Positions 36,384-46,200 of a DNA stretch of 64,000 nucleotides are shown here, one piece after another. The position numbers and the translations under genes were made by a program. Location: positions 1-64,000 of the forward strand of contig JAQIBP010000056.1 in NCBI GenBank assembly GCA_027858995.1, given 5' to 3'. The notes below the pieces were generated by a model. That model had not been told where the DNA came from. It searched no databases and was given only the letters and a program-made list of their open reading frames with translations. Positions within the stretch are counted from its first letter, which is position 1, and each line of letters opens with the position of its first letter. Origin of the DNA: Deltaproteobacteria bacterium (GTDB lineage: Bacteria; Desulfobacterota; Desulfobacteria; Desulfobacterales; Desulfobacteraceae).

Positions 36384-37169
36384 ATGATCAAAGTAGACAA
36401 TCTTGTAAAAAAATATGGTGATGTCGCAGCTTCAAACCATTTAAACTGCCATTTTGAAAAAGGAAAAATTACTGTTATCCTTGGAGGAAGCGGTTCTGGA
36501 AAAAGTACTCTGTTAAGGCAGGTTGTCGGTCTTGAAAAACCAGATTCCGGGGCTGTCTATTTTGATGGTATGGATATTACAATCATGCATAGAAAGAAAT
36601 TATATGAAATCAGAAAAAAAATGGGTATGCTGTTTCAGGGATCTGCTCTTTTTAACTACCTGAATATTTATGAAAACATAGCGTTCCCTCTGCATGAGCA
36701 TACAAAAATTGCAGACAGTGTTATAAAAACAATTGTGACAATGAAGCTTGAGATGGTGGGACTAAGAGGTACTGAGCATTTGATGCCCTCCCAGTTGTCC
36801 GGGGGTATGACCAAAAGAGTAGGGCTTGCCCGGGCCATTGTGATGGATCCTGAAATTATATTTTATGATGAACCAACTTCAGGGCTTGATCCCATTTCAA
36901 CCGGGGTTATTGATAAACTTATCAAGGATCTTAACAGGGCATTGAATATAACATCTGTAGTTGTTTCCCATGATATTGAGTCCTGTTTCAGGATTGCAGA
37001 TAATATTATTATTCTTTTTTTCGGGGAGATTATAGCCATGGGAGCTGCTGAAGAGATAAAAAACAGTAAAGATTTAAGGGTAAAGCAGTTTATAAACGGA
37101 GAACCTGAGGGCCCAATCCCCTTTACACGTACTGATAAGAATTATCTTGATGAAATTTTATTTTACTGA
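36384..37169 (+). CDS. mlaF: Mla-type ABC transporter ATPase (MlaF-like)
   Basis: 261 aa ABC ATPase: Walker A GGSGSGKSTLLRQ, Q-loop LFQGSALF, signature LSGGMTKRVGLARA, Walker B IIFYDEPTSGLDP, switch His in VVSHD. The GMLFQGSALF and EPTSGLDPIS forms are typical of MlaF/Ttg2A, which powers phospholipid movement between outer and inner membranes. First gene of an mlaFED-STAS-mlaC operon, divergent from the GAF-SpoIIE gene. Confidence 0.92.
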   Translation: MIKVDNLVKKYGDVAASNHLNCHFEKGKITVILGGSGSGKSTLLRQVVGLEKPDSGAVYFDGMDITIMHRKKLYEIRKKMGMLFQGSALFNYLNIYENIAFPLHEHTKIADSVIKTIVTMKLEMVGLRGTEHLMPSQLSGGMTKRVGLARAIVMDPEIIFYDEPTSGLDPISTGVIDKLIKDLNRALNITSVVVSHDIESCFRIADNIIILFFGEIIAMGAAEEIKNSKDLRVKQFINGEPEGPIPFTRTDKNYLDEILFY

Positions 37170-37185
37170 AGGAGAGTGTTTAATT

Positions 37186-37953
37186 TTGCAGATTGCAGCA
37201 TCAATTGGTCGCTCCACCTTAAATCGCTTTCAGATCTTAGGCAGAAGTACGATTTTTTTGTTTGTTGCTTTTTTTCAGGCCTTTTTACCTCCATTGAGAT
37301 TTTCCCGTTTTGTCAAAGAGGTTGAATTTATTGGATCAAAATCATTTTTGATTGTTTTTATCACTGCCCTTTTTACTGGTATGGTCTTAGGGATTCAAGG
37401 CTATTATTCTTTAAGACAGTTTGGAGCAGAGGCAGTTCTTGGTGTCATGGTTGCTCTTTCAATTATCAGGGAGCTTGGACCGGTTCTTTGTGCATTGATG
37501 GTTACAGGCAGGGCTGGATCTGCTATTACAGCACAAATTGGTATAATGAAGATTACAGATCAGTTGCCTGCTCTTGAAATGATGGCAATTGATCCGATCA
37601 AATATGTGATCAGCCCTAAAATAATTGCCGGGATAATTTCTCTGCCGCTTTTAACAGCCTTTTTTGATCTTGTGGGCATTGCTGGAGGCTACCTTGTCGG
37701 GGTTAAGCTGCTCGGGGTTAACGAAGGGGCTTATATCGGTAAAATGGTTACAGCCATCACATTTGAAGATATTTACGGAGGAATTTTAAAATCTTTTTGT
37801 TTTGGTATTTTGATCACCTGGATATCAGCATTTATAGGGTTTACAGCAGAACCCACCACTGAAGGTGTGAGTAGTGCAACTACTAACACAGTTGTTGTCA
37901 CTTCACTTTCAATCCTTGTTTTGGATTATATCTTGACATCTTTATTGCTATAG
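37186..37953 (+). CDS. mlaE: Mla-type ABC permease (MlaE-like)
   Basis: About 255 aa MlaE-family permease with five to six membrane helices; motifs FVKEVEFIGSKSFLIV, ALFTGMVLGIQGYYSLRQFGAE, ELGPVLCALMVTGRAGSAITAQIG and the C-terminal GAEGVSSATT-type loop (TEGVSSATTNTVV). I place the start at a TTG (37186) because GGAGAG precedes it and the track start would overlap mlaF without an RBS. Forms the inner-membrane complex with MlaF and MlaD. Confidence 0.93.
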   Translation: MQIAASIGRSTLNRFQILGRSTIFLFVAFFQAFLPPLRFSRFVKEVEFIGSKSFLIVFITALFTGMVLGIQGYYSLRQFGAEAVLGVMVALSIIRELGPVLCALMVTGRAGSAITAQIGIMKITDQLPALEMMAIDPIKYVISPKIIAGIISLPLLTAFFDLVGIAGGYLVGVKLLGVNEGAYIGKMVTAITFEDIYGGILKSFCFGILITWISAFIGFTAEPTTEGVSSATTNTVVVTSLSILVLDYILTSLLL

Positions 37954-37968
37954 GATTTAAATCAGATT

Positions 37969-38406
37969 ATGTATGGGAAAAAAACAGAAATTTCAGTAGG
38001 CATTTTTATGATACTGGGCATTGCCTGCCTGGTATATTTGTCTGTTAACCTGGGTGGTATTGATCTTTTTGGATCTGACTCGTTTGTAATTGATGCAAGA
38101 TTTGGATCCATAGAAGGTCTTGAGGTAGCAGCTTCCGTAGAGATTGCCGGTGTGCCGGTTGGTAAAGTGAAGAGAATTACCCTTGAGGAGAATGAAGCAC
38201 TTGTGCAGATGGAAATAAAGAAAGGAACTCAGATTACAGATGATACAATTGCTTCCATTCGAACAAAAGGAGTTATAGGGGACAAGTTTGTCAAGTTATC
38301 CCCGGGTGGTTCTGATGACCTGTTAGAAGATCAGGGCTTTTTAATGAATACAGAGTCTGCTATAAGTCTTGAAGAACTCGTCAGCAAATATATTTTTAAA
38401 AAGTAA
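37969..38406 (+). CDS. mlaD: MCE-domain lipid-binding protein (MlaD-like)
   Basis: 145 aa. One N-terminal membrane helix (about 7-29) and a single MCE domain: GSIEGLEVAASVEIAGVPVGKVKRI, then TDDTIASIRTKGVIGDKFVKLSPGG. MlaD forms a hexameric ring in the periplasm that threads phospholipid to the MlaE channel. Shorter tail than E. coli MlaD. 15 bp after mlaE. Confidence 0.92.
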   Translation: MYGKKTEISVGIFMILGIACLVYLSVNLGGIDLFGSDSFVIDARFGSIEGLEVAASVEIAGVPVGKVKRITLEENEALVQMEIKKGTQITDDTIASIRTKGVIGDKFVKLSPGGSDDLLEDQGFLMNTESAISLEELVSKYIFKK

Positions 38407-38412
38407 TAAATT

Positions 38413-38760
38413 ATGAGTTTTAAAATTAAAAGTGAAGAAAAAGAAAATATTGGTGTCATCAGTATTAAAGGTGAAGTCGACATGTTTACATCTCCAAACC
38501 TGCGGGAAAAACTGCTTCCTTTTTTTAAAAAAAATGTGAAAGGGATTATAGTTGATCTTTCCGAGGTCTCATTTATGGACAGCTCTGGTATCGCAACCCT
38601 TGTGGAAGGACTTCAGTGGAGCAAAAAAGCTGGCAGAGAGTTTATCCTTACCGGACTGGGGACAAATGTGAAAAATGCACTTGCACTTACAAAACTTGAC
38701 AATATCTTTAATATAGAAACTGATAGGGATGATGCATATAAAAAACTGTATAGCAGTTAG
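38413..38760 (+). CDS. STAS-domain protein (MlaB position; anti-anti-sigma type)
   Basis: 115 aa STAS domain with the complete antagonist signature IVDLSEVSFMDSSGIATLVEG, including the serine that SpoIIE/RsbW systems phosphorylate. In Mla operons the STAS protein MlaB stabilises MlaF; here it is longer and more RsbV-like than E. coli MlaB. Neighbouring phosphatase/kinase genes make phospho-control plausible (inference). Its TAG stop codon is the first three bases of a palindromic repeat. Confidence 0.85.
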   Translation: MSFKIKSEEKENIGVISIKGEVDMFTSPNLREKLLPFFKKNVKGIIVDLSEVSFMDSSGIATLVEGLQWSKKAGREFILTGLGTNVKNALALTKLDNIFNIETDRDDAYKKLYSS

Positions 38761-38901
38761 TGCCAATCGAAAATCGCTAATTTGTCCAATTACGGCGTTG
38801 GTAAAAAATTTTAATCCTCGAAATACTACTTGTATGTCTGTGGTTAAAATTTTTTACCTCCTTGTACTTGAACAAATTATCAGATGTTCGGTCAGACACT
38901 A
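38758..38901. repeat. 144-bp palindromic element, full copy
   Basis: Bounded by TAGTG and CACTA. Inside are nested perfect or near-perfect arms: AATTTGTCCAA (38779-38789) with TTGAACAAATT (38868-38878, one mismatch), and GGTAAAAAATTTTAA (38800-38814) with TTAAAATTTTTTACC (38844-38858, perfect). The hairpin separates the STAS gene from mlaC and could attenuate or insulate transcription. A shortened inverted copy lies at 40042-40080. Confidence 0.75.
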
Positions 38902-38936
38902 TTCAGAAAATTTCGGTTTATTTAGAGGAGGTATGA

Positions 38937-39536
38937 ATGAAACGGTTTAGAATAATTATTCTTGCTCTTTTGGTTGTCTGGCTTTTTATTCCAGTAAAAA
39001 ATACCTTGGCATCACCTGTTCAAGATCAGCTGAAAGTCACTATTGATAATGTTTTAGAAATATTAAGGAACCAATCTCTTAAAGGAGATGAAAAGAGGCA
39101 AGAGAAAAAAGAATCCCTTCGCAAGGTCATTCACGAAAGATTCAACTTTGCAAAAATGTCACAGCTAAGTCTTGCCAGACATTGGAAAAAAAGAAGTGAT
39201 GAAGAAAAAAAAGTTTTTATTGAGATGTTTGGCAAGCTTCTTGAAGAGATCTATATATCAAAAATAGATAACTATACTGATGAAGAAGTGTTTTATGTAA
39301 AAGATTTTGTAAGAGGAAATAAAGCGCAGGTTTACACAAAAGTTATTACAGATACAGTTGAAATACCAATTGATTACAGGATGTATAAAACAAAGAATGG
39401 AAAATGGATGGTTTATGACCTGGTGATTGAAGGTGTAAGCCTTGTGGGGAACTATCGCTCTCAGTTTGATCAAATTCTGCGAAAAGAGCCCTATGAAAAA
39501 TTAGTAGAAGATCTTAAAAAAAAACTTGATAACTGA
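38937..39536 (+). CDS. mlaC: periplasmic phospholipid shuttle MlaC
   Basis: 199 aa. Signal peptide (MKRFRIIILALLVVWLFIPVKNTLAS) and the MlaC/Ttg2D fold: RFNFAKMSQLSLARHWKKRSDEEKKVFIEMFGKLLEEIY, KAQVYTKVITD, WMVYDLVIEGVSLVGNYRSQFDQIL. It carries phospholipids across the periplasm to MlaD. Strong AGAGGAGG RBS. Separated from the STAS gene by the palindromic element, which may affect its expression. Confidence 0.93.
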   Translation: MKRFRIIILALLVVWLFIPVKNTLASPVQDQLKVTIDNVLEILRNQSLKGDEKRQEKKESLRKVIHERFNFAKMSQLSLARHWKKRSDEEKKVFIEMFGKLLEEIYISKIDNYTDEEVFYVKDFVRGNKAQVYTKVITDTVEIPIDYRMYKTKNGKWMVYDLVIEGVSLVGNYRSQFDQILRKEPYEKLVEDLKKKLDN

Positions 39537-39582
39537 TTATTTTTATAAACATGAAAAGCATATTTAATTAAGGAGAGTAAGC

Positions 39583-40044
39583 ATGGAGTTCAATTCTGTT
39601 GATGAAATATTAAACTTTGCCACGGATAGAGAAAAGGAGGCAGTAGAATTTTATACAATGTTAGCCAAAGAGGCGACCAAAGCATCACTGAAAGAGATTT
39701 TTGAAAGCTTTGTAAAAGAGGAAGAAAAGCATGTTGCAATGCTGTCAAATATTGAAGGTAATAAAGAAAAAATAGATTCCTATGAATTCAGAGAGATTAC
39801 TGATCTTAAAATCAGTGATTATATGGTGGAGACAGAATATAAAGAAGGAATGCCCATGCCTGATATTCTGAAACTTGCCATGAAAAAAGAGGAGAGTGCA
39901 GTTAAACTCTATTCTGATCTTGCAGCAAAGACAGATAATGATGATGCTAAGAAATTGTTTATGATTCTTGTACAGGAAGAGTCAAAACACAAGTTTGCAC
40001 TGGAGTCAATGTATGATGACTATTTGGCAGATCAAGATAACTAG
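39583..40044 (+). CDS. rubrerythrin-like ferritin-fold protein
   Basis: 153 aa four-helix diiron protein. ExxH and E ligands: REKEAVEFYTMLA, EEEKHVAML, KEESAVKLYSDLA, QEESKHKFALE, so both ExxH motifs are kept. It lacks the C-terminal rubredoxin domain of full rubrerythrins. Probably peroxide or oxygen detoxification in the cytosol. Strong RBS AAGGAGAG. It ends exactly in the TAG of the shortened palindromic element. Confidence 0.85.
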   Translation: MEFNSVDEILNFATDREKEAVEFYTMLAKEATKASLKEIFESFVKEEEKHVAMLSNIEGNKEKIDSYEFREITDLKISDYMVETEYKEGMPMPDILKLAMKKEESAVKLYSDLAAKTDNDDAKKLFMILVQEESKHKFALESMYDDYLADQDN

Positions 40045-40080
40045 TGTCTGGGCAAATTAGCGGTTTTCGATCGGGAACTA
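40042..40080. repeat. internally deleted, inverted copy of the palindromic element
   Basis: TAGTGTCTG is the reverse complement of one end of the 144-bp element (CAGACACTA) and CAAATTAGCGGTTTTCGAT of the other end, joined directly; the central hairpin is missing. As in the full copy, the TAG is the stop codon of the preceding gene. It lies just upstream of the acyl-CoA synthetase gene, leaving that gene without a clear RBS. Confidence 0.65.
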
Positions 40081-40088
40081 ACTAATCA

Positions 40089-41456
40089 ATGGATTTACGA
40101 CCTTTATTCAGGCCATCTACCATGGCAGTTATCGGGGTTTCAACATCCCAGGATAGTCATCCTGCAAATGTGATCTATAATAAAAATCATTTGCGGTATC
40201 CTGTTCAAACACTTCCCGTGAATCCCAAAGGTGGACTTATTAACAGGGAAATACTTTATCAAAGTGTTGAGGATATTCAAGCAGACATTGACCTGGCAGT
40301 TATTGCAGTACGTGCCCAATTTGTCCCCAAGGTAGTGGAACAATGTATAAAAAATCAAGTTGGTGGTGCTGTAATAATTTCCGGCGGATTTTCAGAAGCA
40401 GGAAATTCAAGTCTGCAGCAAAGAGTCGTTGATATGGCAAAAGAGGCTTCTTTTCCTTTTATAGGCCCAAACTGCCTTGGTATTTATGCTCCTGATTATG
40501 TGGATACTTTTTTTCTTCCCGGGGAGAGGATCATTTATCCTGACAAGGGTAATATTGGTTTTGTCTCTCAAAGCGGTGGAGTCCTTGTGGATCAAATGGT
40601 TAAATTTGCAGGTCAGGGAATTGGCATCTCCCTTGGTGTCAGCATAGGAAACAAGGCTTGTATCAGAGAAACTGATATGCTGGAGTGGTTTGATCAGGAT
40701 CCGGGTACAAAGGCGGTTGCTTTTTATGTAGAAGGATTTGATAAAGGTGAGGGGCGTGAATTCATAGAAAAAACAAGGCTTTGTTCCAAGCCTGTAATTG
40801 TTTTAAAGGCAGGGAAGAGTAAAAAAGGTATTGAGGCTGCATCCAGTCACACTGCTTCTCTTGCAGGAGATTACAGGGTTTTTTCCCAGATTATGAATCA
40901 GTATTGTGTAGCTGAAGCAGACAATGAATATGAACTCACATCTTTTTGTGAATCTTTAAGCTGTTATTCAAAAGCCATGAATGGAAATGTGGGTATTATC
41001 TCCTTGAGCGGCGGGCATGGTGTTATTGCTGCAGATGCCTGCGAATTGCACGGATTGTCCATACCCAGGATAGAACAGGCCACAATGGATACCATTCAAG
41101 AAAAATTATCCGAGGAGATAAAAAATATCGTCTCCCTTGTTAACCCTCTGGATCTTACAGGCAGTTCCATGGATAGTGATATTGTGACTGCTGCAAGGCA
41201 CCTTTCAAGGGATAAAAATATAGATTGTGTTCTTGCATTGTTGATTCCATATTCACCGGGTATTTCAGCTGATATAGGGGCAAAACTGAGCCATGTAGCC
41301 AGGAATGAAGATAAACCCATGATAGCATATGTTCCCAATGAAGATAAATATAGAATTATAATAGAAGGATTTGAACTAAATAATATTCCAGTGGCCTCCT
41401 CTGTTGAAGGCGCAGTGCTTATGGCAAAAGCATTGAAAAGGTATCGGCCGTGTTAA
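40089..41456 (+). CDS. acyl/acetyl-CoA synthetase (ADP-forming), alpha subunit
   Basis: 455 aa. CoA-binding Rossmann domain at the N-terminus (FRPSTMAVIGVSTSQDSHP, FVSQSGGVLVDQMV), then succinyl-CoA-ligase-like domains with the phosphohistidine segment KKGIEAASSHTASLAGDYRVF and the later SLSGGHGVIAADACE and NPLDLTGS motifs. It would conserve energy from acyl-CoA as ATP, or activate an acid, together with the ATP-grasp subunit next door. Substrate not predictable. No strong RBS. Confidence 0.85.
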   Translation: MDLRPLFRPSTMAVIGVSTSQDSHPANVIYNKNHLRYPVQTLPVNPKGGLINREILYQSVEDIQADIDLAVIAVRAQFVPKVVEQCIKNQVGGAVIISGGFSEAGNSSLQQRVVDMAKEASFPFIGPNCLGIYAPDYVDTFFLPGERIIYPDKGNIGFVSQSGGVLVDQMVKFAGQGIGISLGVSIGNKACIRETDMLEWFDQDPGTKAVAFYVEGFDKGEGREFIEKTRLCSKPVIVLKAGKSKKGIEAASSHTASLAGDYRVFSQIMNQYCVAEADNEYELTSFCESLSCYSKAMNGNVGIISLSGGHGVIAADACELHGLSIPRIEQATMDTIQEKLSEEIKNIVSLVNPLDLTGSSMDSDIVTAARHLSRDKNIDCVLALLIPYSPGISADIGAKLSHVARNEDKPMIAYVPNEDKYRIIIEGFELNNIPVASSVEGAVLMAKALKRYRPC

Positions 41457-42136
41457 AAAAAAGCAGTCGGAATATAATTAAAAAGAGCCAACCCCTTGGC
41501 TGGGTGCTGGAGCCCGATGCAAAGACATTGATGAAATTGCAGGGTTTTGCTGTTCCTGATAATATTTTGACCAACTCCTTTGAAAAAGCAAACCAGTTCA
41601 TGGAGGATTCAGACTCTCCGGTTGTGGTAAAAGCGGTATCAAAAAAAATACTGCATAAGACAGAACAAAGGGCAGTTGTTACTGATCTTACTTCAAGCAG
41701 TCATCTTAAAAAGGAGATGGCAAGACTGCTAAAACTTGAAGGATGTGAGAATGTTCTTGTTGAACAGATGGTTGAGGGTGTTGAACTTATTATTGGGGCA
41801 AAAAATGATTTTCAGTTCGGACCTGTTGTTGTTTTTGGCATTGGCGGTACATCCGTGGAAATTTATAATGATACTGCCATTAGAATGGCACCTCTCAGAG
41901 AAAATGATGTTTTATCAATGGTGGAATCATTAAAAGCAAAAGCAATTCTTTTCGGTCATCGGGGAAAACCGGGTATTAATATGAAAATTTTAACTCGTCT
42001 GATTGTTGATTTTTCTTTGTTACTAATGGATTTCCAGGATGATATGGAATCCATTGATCTGAATCCTGTTATCTGCACAAAGAATCGATGTATAATAGCC
42101 GATGCAAGAATAATATTGCAAAACAAACCATTGTAA
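41450..42136 (+). CDS. acyl/acetyl-CoA synthetase (ADP-forming), ATP-grasp beta subunit
   Basis: 228 aa ATP-grasp_5 protein: DSPVVVKAVSKKILHKTEQRAVV, VLVEQMVEGVELIIGAKNDFQFGPVVVFGIGGTSVEIYND, IDLNPVIC. Matches the beta subunit of archaeal-type ADP-forming acetyl-CoA synthetase. GTG start overlapping the alpha gene by 7 bp, so translation is coupled. In many bacteria both are one chain; here they are split. Confidence 0.87.
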   Translation: MLKKSSRNIIKKSQPLGWVLEPDAKTLMKLQGFAVPDNILTNSFEKANQFMEDSDSPVVVKAVSKKILHKTEQRAVVTDLTSSSHLKKEMARLLKLEGCENVLVEQMVEGVELIIGAKNDFQFGPVVVFGIGGTSVEIYNDTAIRMAPLRENDVLSMVESLKAKAILFGHRGKPGINMKILTRLIVDFSLLLMDFQDDMESIDLNPVICTKNRCIIADARIILQNKPL

Positions 42137-42205
42137 AACAGGCCGGGTCTGTACACTACTGTATCATAAGGTTGAAAAATAATTAAAATATGCATGGGAG
42201 AGAGT

Positions 42206-43255
42206 ATGCGTGTTCTTAAAATTTTGTTAATTCTATTTTTTTTAAACTGTTCATTGGTATATGCCCAAAGCAAATCTCCTGCAAGGGTGGTCACCTCAAA
42301 AATTGTTTTTCAGAATGTTGCACATAACAGATCTTTTATTGGCACGCTATATTATGAACGAATCAGTCATCTCTCTTCAGAAGTCACAGGACTTGTAACA
42401 AAAATCAATGTCAGAACCGGAGATAAAGTCAATCAGGGTTCATCTCTAATTTATCTTGACAGACAAATACTTGAAAAAGAGATCCTGATTCATAAAACAA
42501 GGATTGAACAGGCAAAGCTTAATATAAATCACATGCAGAAAAAATATCATAGAGTAGAATCTTTGTTCAAAAAAGGGACAATAAGTGAAAATGATTATGA
42601 TGATGCAAAATTTGCAGTTAAAGAAGCTCTTTTAAAAGAAAAATCTGCCGGAACAATTCTGGAAAAGTTGCTTATTCAAAAGAGCAAAAAAGAGATTAAA
42701 GCTCCTTTTGACGGAATCATCCTGGAAAAAAAAGTGGATTCAGGCGACTGGGTTCAGCCGGGAAAAGTTTTGCTTCGTATAGGTTCAGTTAATGATCTTT
42801 TTATAAAAGTACCTGTGGCAGAAACCATGTTGAGATTTATTGTTCAAGATCAGAAAGTACCTGTAATCATTACTGCCTATAATAAAAAAATGGTTGGAAC
42901 AATTGAAAATCTCTCTCCGGAAGCAGATGCAAAAACCAAAAATATCTTTTTAAAAATTCGGATTCCCATGCTCAACAGGGCTGCCATAAACATGTCTGCC
43001 ACTGTATTTATTCCCACAAGCAGAAAACAAAGACTGGCAATGATATCAAGGGATGCACTGGTAAATTTCCAGGGCAAAGATTTTATCTATACAATAAAAG
43101 AGAAAAAAGCAGTCATGCTGCCAATAAATATTGTTACATATCTCGATAACATGGTAGGTGCGGATAATGAACATTTTGTTCAAGGAATGCCAATAGTTGT
43201 TGAAGGTAATGAACGACTGCAGCCGGGTCAGGCAGTTGTAATTGTCGGAGAGTAA
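42206..43255 (+). CDS. RND efflux periplasmic adaptor (HlyD/MFP family)
   Basis: About 349 aa from ATG 42206 (GGGAGAG RBS), giving a clean signal peptide MRVLKILLILFFLNCSLVYAQ. Barrel-sandwich halves (HLSSEVTGLVTKINVRTGDKVNQG and APFDGIILEKKVDSGDWVQPGKVLLRIG) flank an alpha-helical hairpin, followed by a beta-barrel with VPVAETML. It links the inner-membrane pump to an outer-membrane channel; no TolC-type gene is in the window. Confidence 0.92.
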   Translation: MRVLKILLILFFLNCSLVYAQSKSPARVVTSKIVFQNVAHNRSFIGTLYYERISHLSSEVTGLVTKINVRTGDKVNQGSSLIYLDRQILEKEILIHKTRIEQAKLNINHMQKKYHRVESLFKKGTISENDYDDAKFAVKEALLKEKSAGTILEKLLIQKSKKEIKAPFDGIILEKKVDSGDWVQPGKVLLRIGSVNDLFIKVPVAETMLRFIVQDQKVPVIITAYNKKMVGTIENLSPEADAKTKNIFLKIRIPMLNRAAINMSATVFIPTSRKQRLAMISRDALVNFQGKDFIYTIKEKKAVMLPINIVTYLDNMVGADNEHFVQGMPIVVEGNERLQPGQAVVIVGE

Positions 43256-43258
43256 TTA

Positions 43259-46200
43259 ATGGATATTATCCGTTTTTTTATCAACAAACCTGTAACTGTT
43301 GCCGTGGGTGTAATCATGGTGGTTATATTCGGGTTTATTGGTATTCAAAAACTTCCGGTTCAACTCACTCCTGATGTTGAAACTCCTTTGATCACAGTGA
43401 ATACAGCCTGGTATGGTGCCACGCCCTATGAAGTTGAAAAAGAGATCATTGAAAAACAGGAAAAAGTTCTAAAGGGCTTGCAGGGACTGACCAAGATGGA
43501 GAGTTCGAGTTACAACAGCCTCGGCACCATAACTCTATCTTTTCAAATCAATACAGATCTGGACGATGCCCTGCTCAGGGTGTCCAATAAATTATCCGAG
43601 GTCAGCAACTATCCGGAAAATGTAAACAAACCAACCATAGAGTCTTCCGGAGCCAACAGCTCACCCATCATCTGGATGGTTATGAAAACAAAACCAGACA
43701 ACACAGAGCATATTAATCAGTTTAAAACTTTTTTTGAGGACAGTGTCCGTCAGCATCTGGAGCGAATTAATGGTGTTGGTTCCCTTTTAATTTTCGGCGG
43801 CACTGAAACAACCCTGGATGTGATAATTGATGCACAGAAAATGGCTCTCTATAATGTTTCAATCAATAATATCATCACATCCATCCGCCAGGCAAATAAA
43901 AATATTTCCGCCGGTATTCTGGGTATGGCCAAGAAAAATTACCGTATCAGAACCATAAGTCAGTTTCAGGCCAAAGATGATGTCCTTGATGTGGTTGTCT
44001 TTGATGACGGAATAAAGCGGGTTTACCTGCGGGATATTGCCCATGTTAAAAAAGGATATAAAAAAGAGAGTTCTTCAGTGCTGCATAATGGTGAACAGGT
44101 TATCGTAGCGGGTGTACGAAAAGAGAAAGGTGCCAATGTCCTGAATATGACAGACCTGGTGGAAAAAGCGGTTCACCATTTGAACAAAACCATCCTTGCC
44201 AGTAACAGGTTAAGTCTTGAAATAGTTTATGATCAGCGCCCCTACATTAATACAGCAATCAATCTGGTAAAGCGCAATATCATCATCGGTGGTCTGCTTG
44301 CTATCTGTGTGCTTTTACTGTTTTTAAGAAGCGTAAGGGCCACATTGATTACAGGTGTTGCAATTCCTATTGCAGCTGTGGGCTGTTTTATCTTCCTATG
44401 GCTGCTGGGAAGAAACCTGAATGTTGTGAGCATGGCTGGAATTTCCTTTGCTGTGGGTATGCTTGTGGATAACTCCATTGTGGTACTTGAAAACATTGAT
44501 CGGCACAGCAAAAAAGGCAAAAAAGCTTTTAATGCAGCTTATGATGGAACAAGAGAGGTGTGGGGCGCAGTTCTTGCCTCCACAGCAACCACAATAGCAG
44601 TATTCCTGCCGGTTATATTTATTCATGAAGAGGCAGGACAACTGTTCCGTGATATTGCCATTGCAGTTACTTCTGCGATTTTTTTGAGCCTTATTGTTTC
44701 AGTCTCCGTGATTCCAACTCTCTTTAACCTGCTTTACAAAAAAGAGTATACCACAAAGCAGGGCAGGCTGCAGAAAAGTTTTATAGGTCCGTTCCTTGCC
44801 GGTATTATATTAAACTTCAGCAAATTGTGCATGAAAAATGTGGTAACCCGACTGTTAACGATTGTTTTGTTTACAACTCTCTCCATTGGTTTAACCTTTC
44901 AGCTTCTGCCAAGCGCTGAATATCTTCCCCAGGGCAATAGAAATCTTATTTTAAATATTCTTATACCGCCTCCTGGATATTCTACAGCTAAACTCAAAAA
45001 CATTGGCAGAAATATATATGAAGAATCCAGGCCATATTTTGAGGAAGATGGCAAAGATGGCTTTCCAATGATTAAAAATATGTTTTTTGTAGGAGCTGAT
45101 CGTGTCACGCTTTTTGGAGGGATAAGCATCCATGAAACACGTGCACGTGAATTGATTCCCCTTTTTAACAAGATAATGAGGTCAATTCCAGGTGTTTTCG
45201 GAGTCAGTATTCAGGCCGGGATTTTCCAGTCTGGAATTGGTGAGGGAAGAACAGTGGATGTCAATGTTTCAGGCGAAAAAATTCAAGATATTATCAATGC
45301 TTCATTTGCTCTGTTCAGTACCATAGGTGCAAAAATGGAACACTCCCAGGTTCGTCCGGTACCTTCCCTTGAAGCCAGTTATCCAGAGGTGAGAATAATT
45401 CCCAGAAAAGAGAAACTTGCTGCCAACGGTCTTACAGCACAGGATCTCGGTGTATATGTCGATATCCTCATGGATGGCCGTAAAATTGAAGAATATCGTC
45501 CCGAGGGGATAAAACAGAATGATCTGGTTCTTAAAGGCAAGATTTCTGCAGTTAGATCTCCCGAGGATATTTTGAACAGCATAATTGTAAACAGATTTGG
45601 AGATCTTATACGGGTGAAGGATGTGGCAGATATTGAATACAGCCAGGGTTTGCCCCAGATAAATCACCTGGAAAGAGACAGAACAATCACCCTTCAGGTT
45701 ACTCCACCTGCTGATCTCTCTTTACAGAATGCCATGGAGCTTATAGAAAATGATATCATCCCTCTATTGGAAAAAGAGGGGAGACTTCAAAATGTCAGAG
45801 TGGACATTGGCGGAAATGCTGATAAACTTGTGGCTACAAGGAATGCACTTCAGTGGAATCTTCTGCTGGCATTAATCATTACCTATCTGCTGATGTCAGC
45901 ACTGTTTGAAAATTTTCTTTATCCTTTTATTATTCTCTTTTCTCTGCCTCTTGCCGGAGCAGGAGGTTTTGCAGGACTTTGGGCGGTAAATGCATTGATT
46001 GCTCCCCAGGGTTTTGATGTTTTGAGCATGCTGGGATTTATAATTCTGATCGGCACAGTTGTAAACAATGCCATTCTTATTGTTCATCAATCTTTGAATA
46101 ATGTCCGCTATAATGGTCTCATTGGAAAAGATGCTGTGACTGATGCTGTTAAAACCAGAATCAGGCCCATTTTCATGAGCGCCATCACCAGTCTTCTTGC

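Noticed and set aside
38729-38950. 73-aa ORF across the palindromic element
   Set aside because: Runs through the hairpin, overlaps the STAS and mlaC genes and has no protein-like features.
44242-44520. Antisense ORFs inside the RND pump gene
   Set aside because: Several long minus-strand frames exist but mirror the codon structure of the pump; no start signals or recognisable families.
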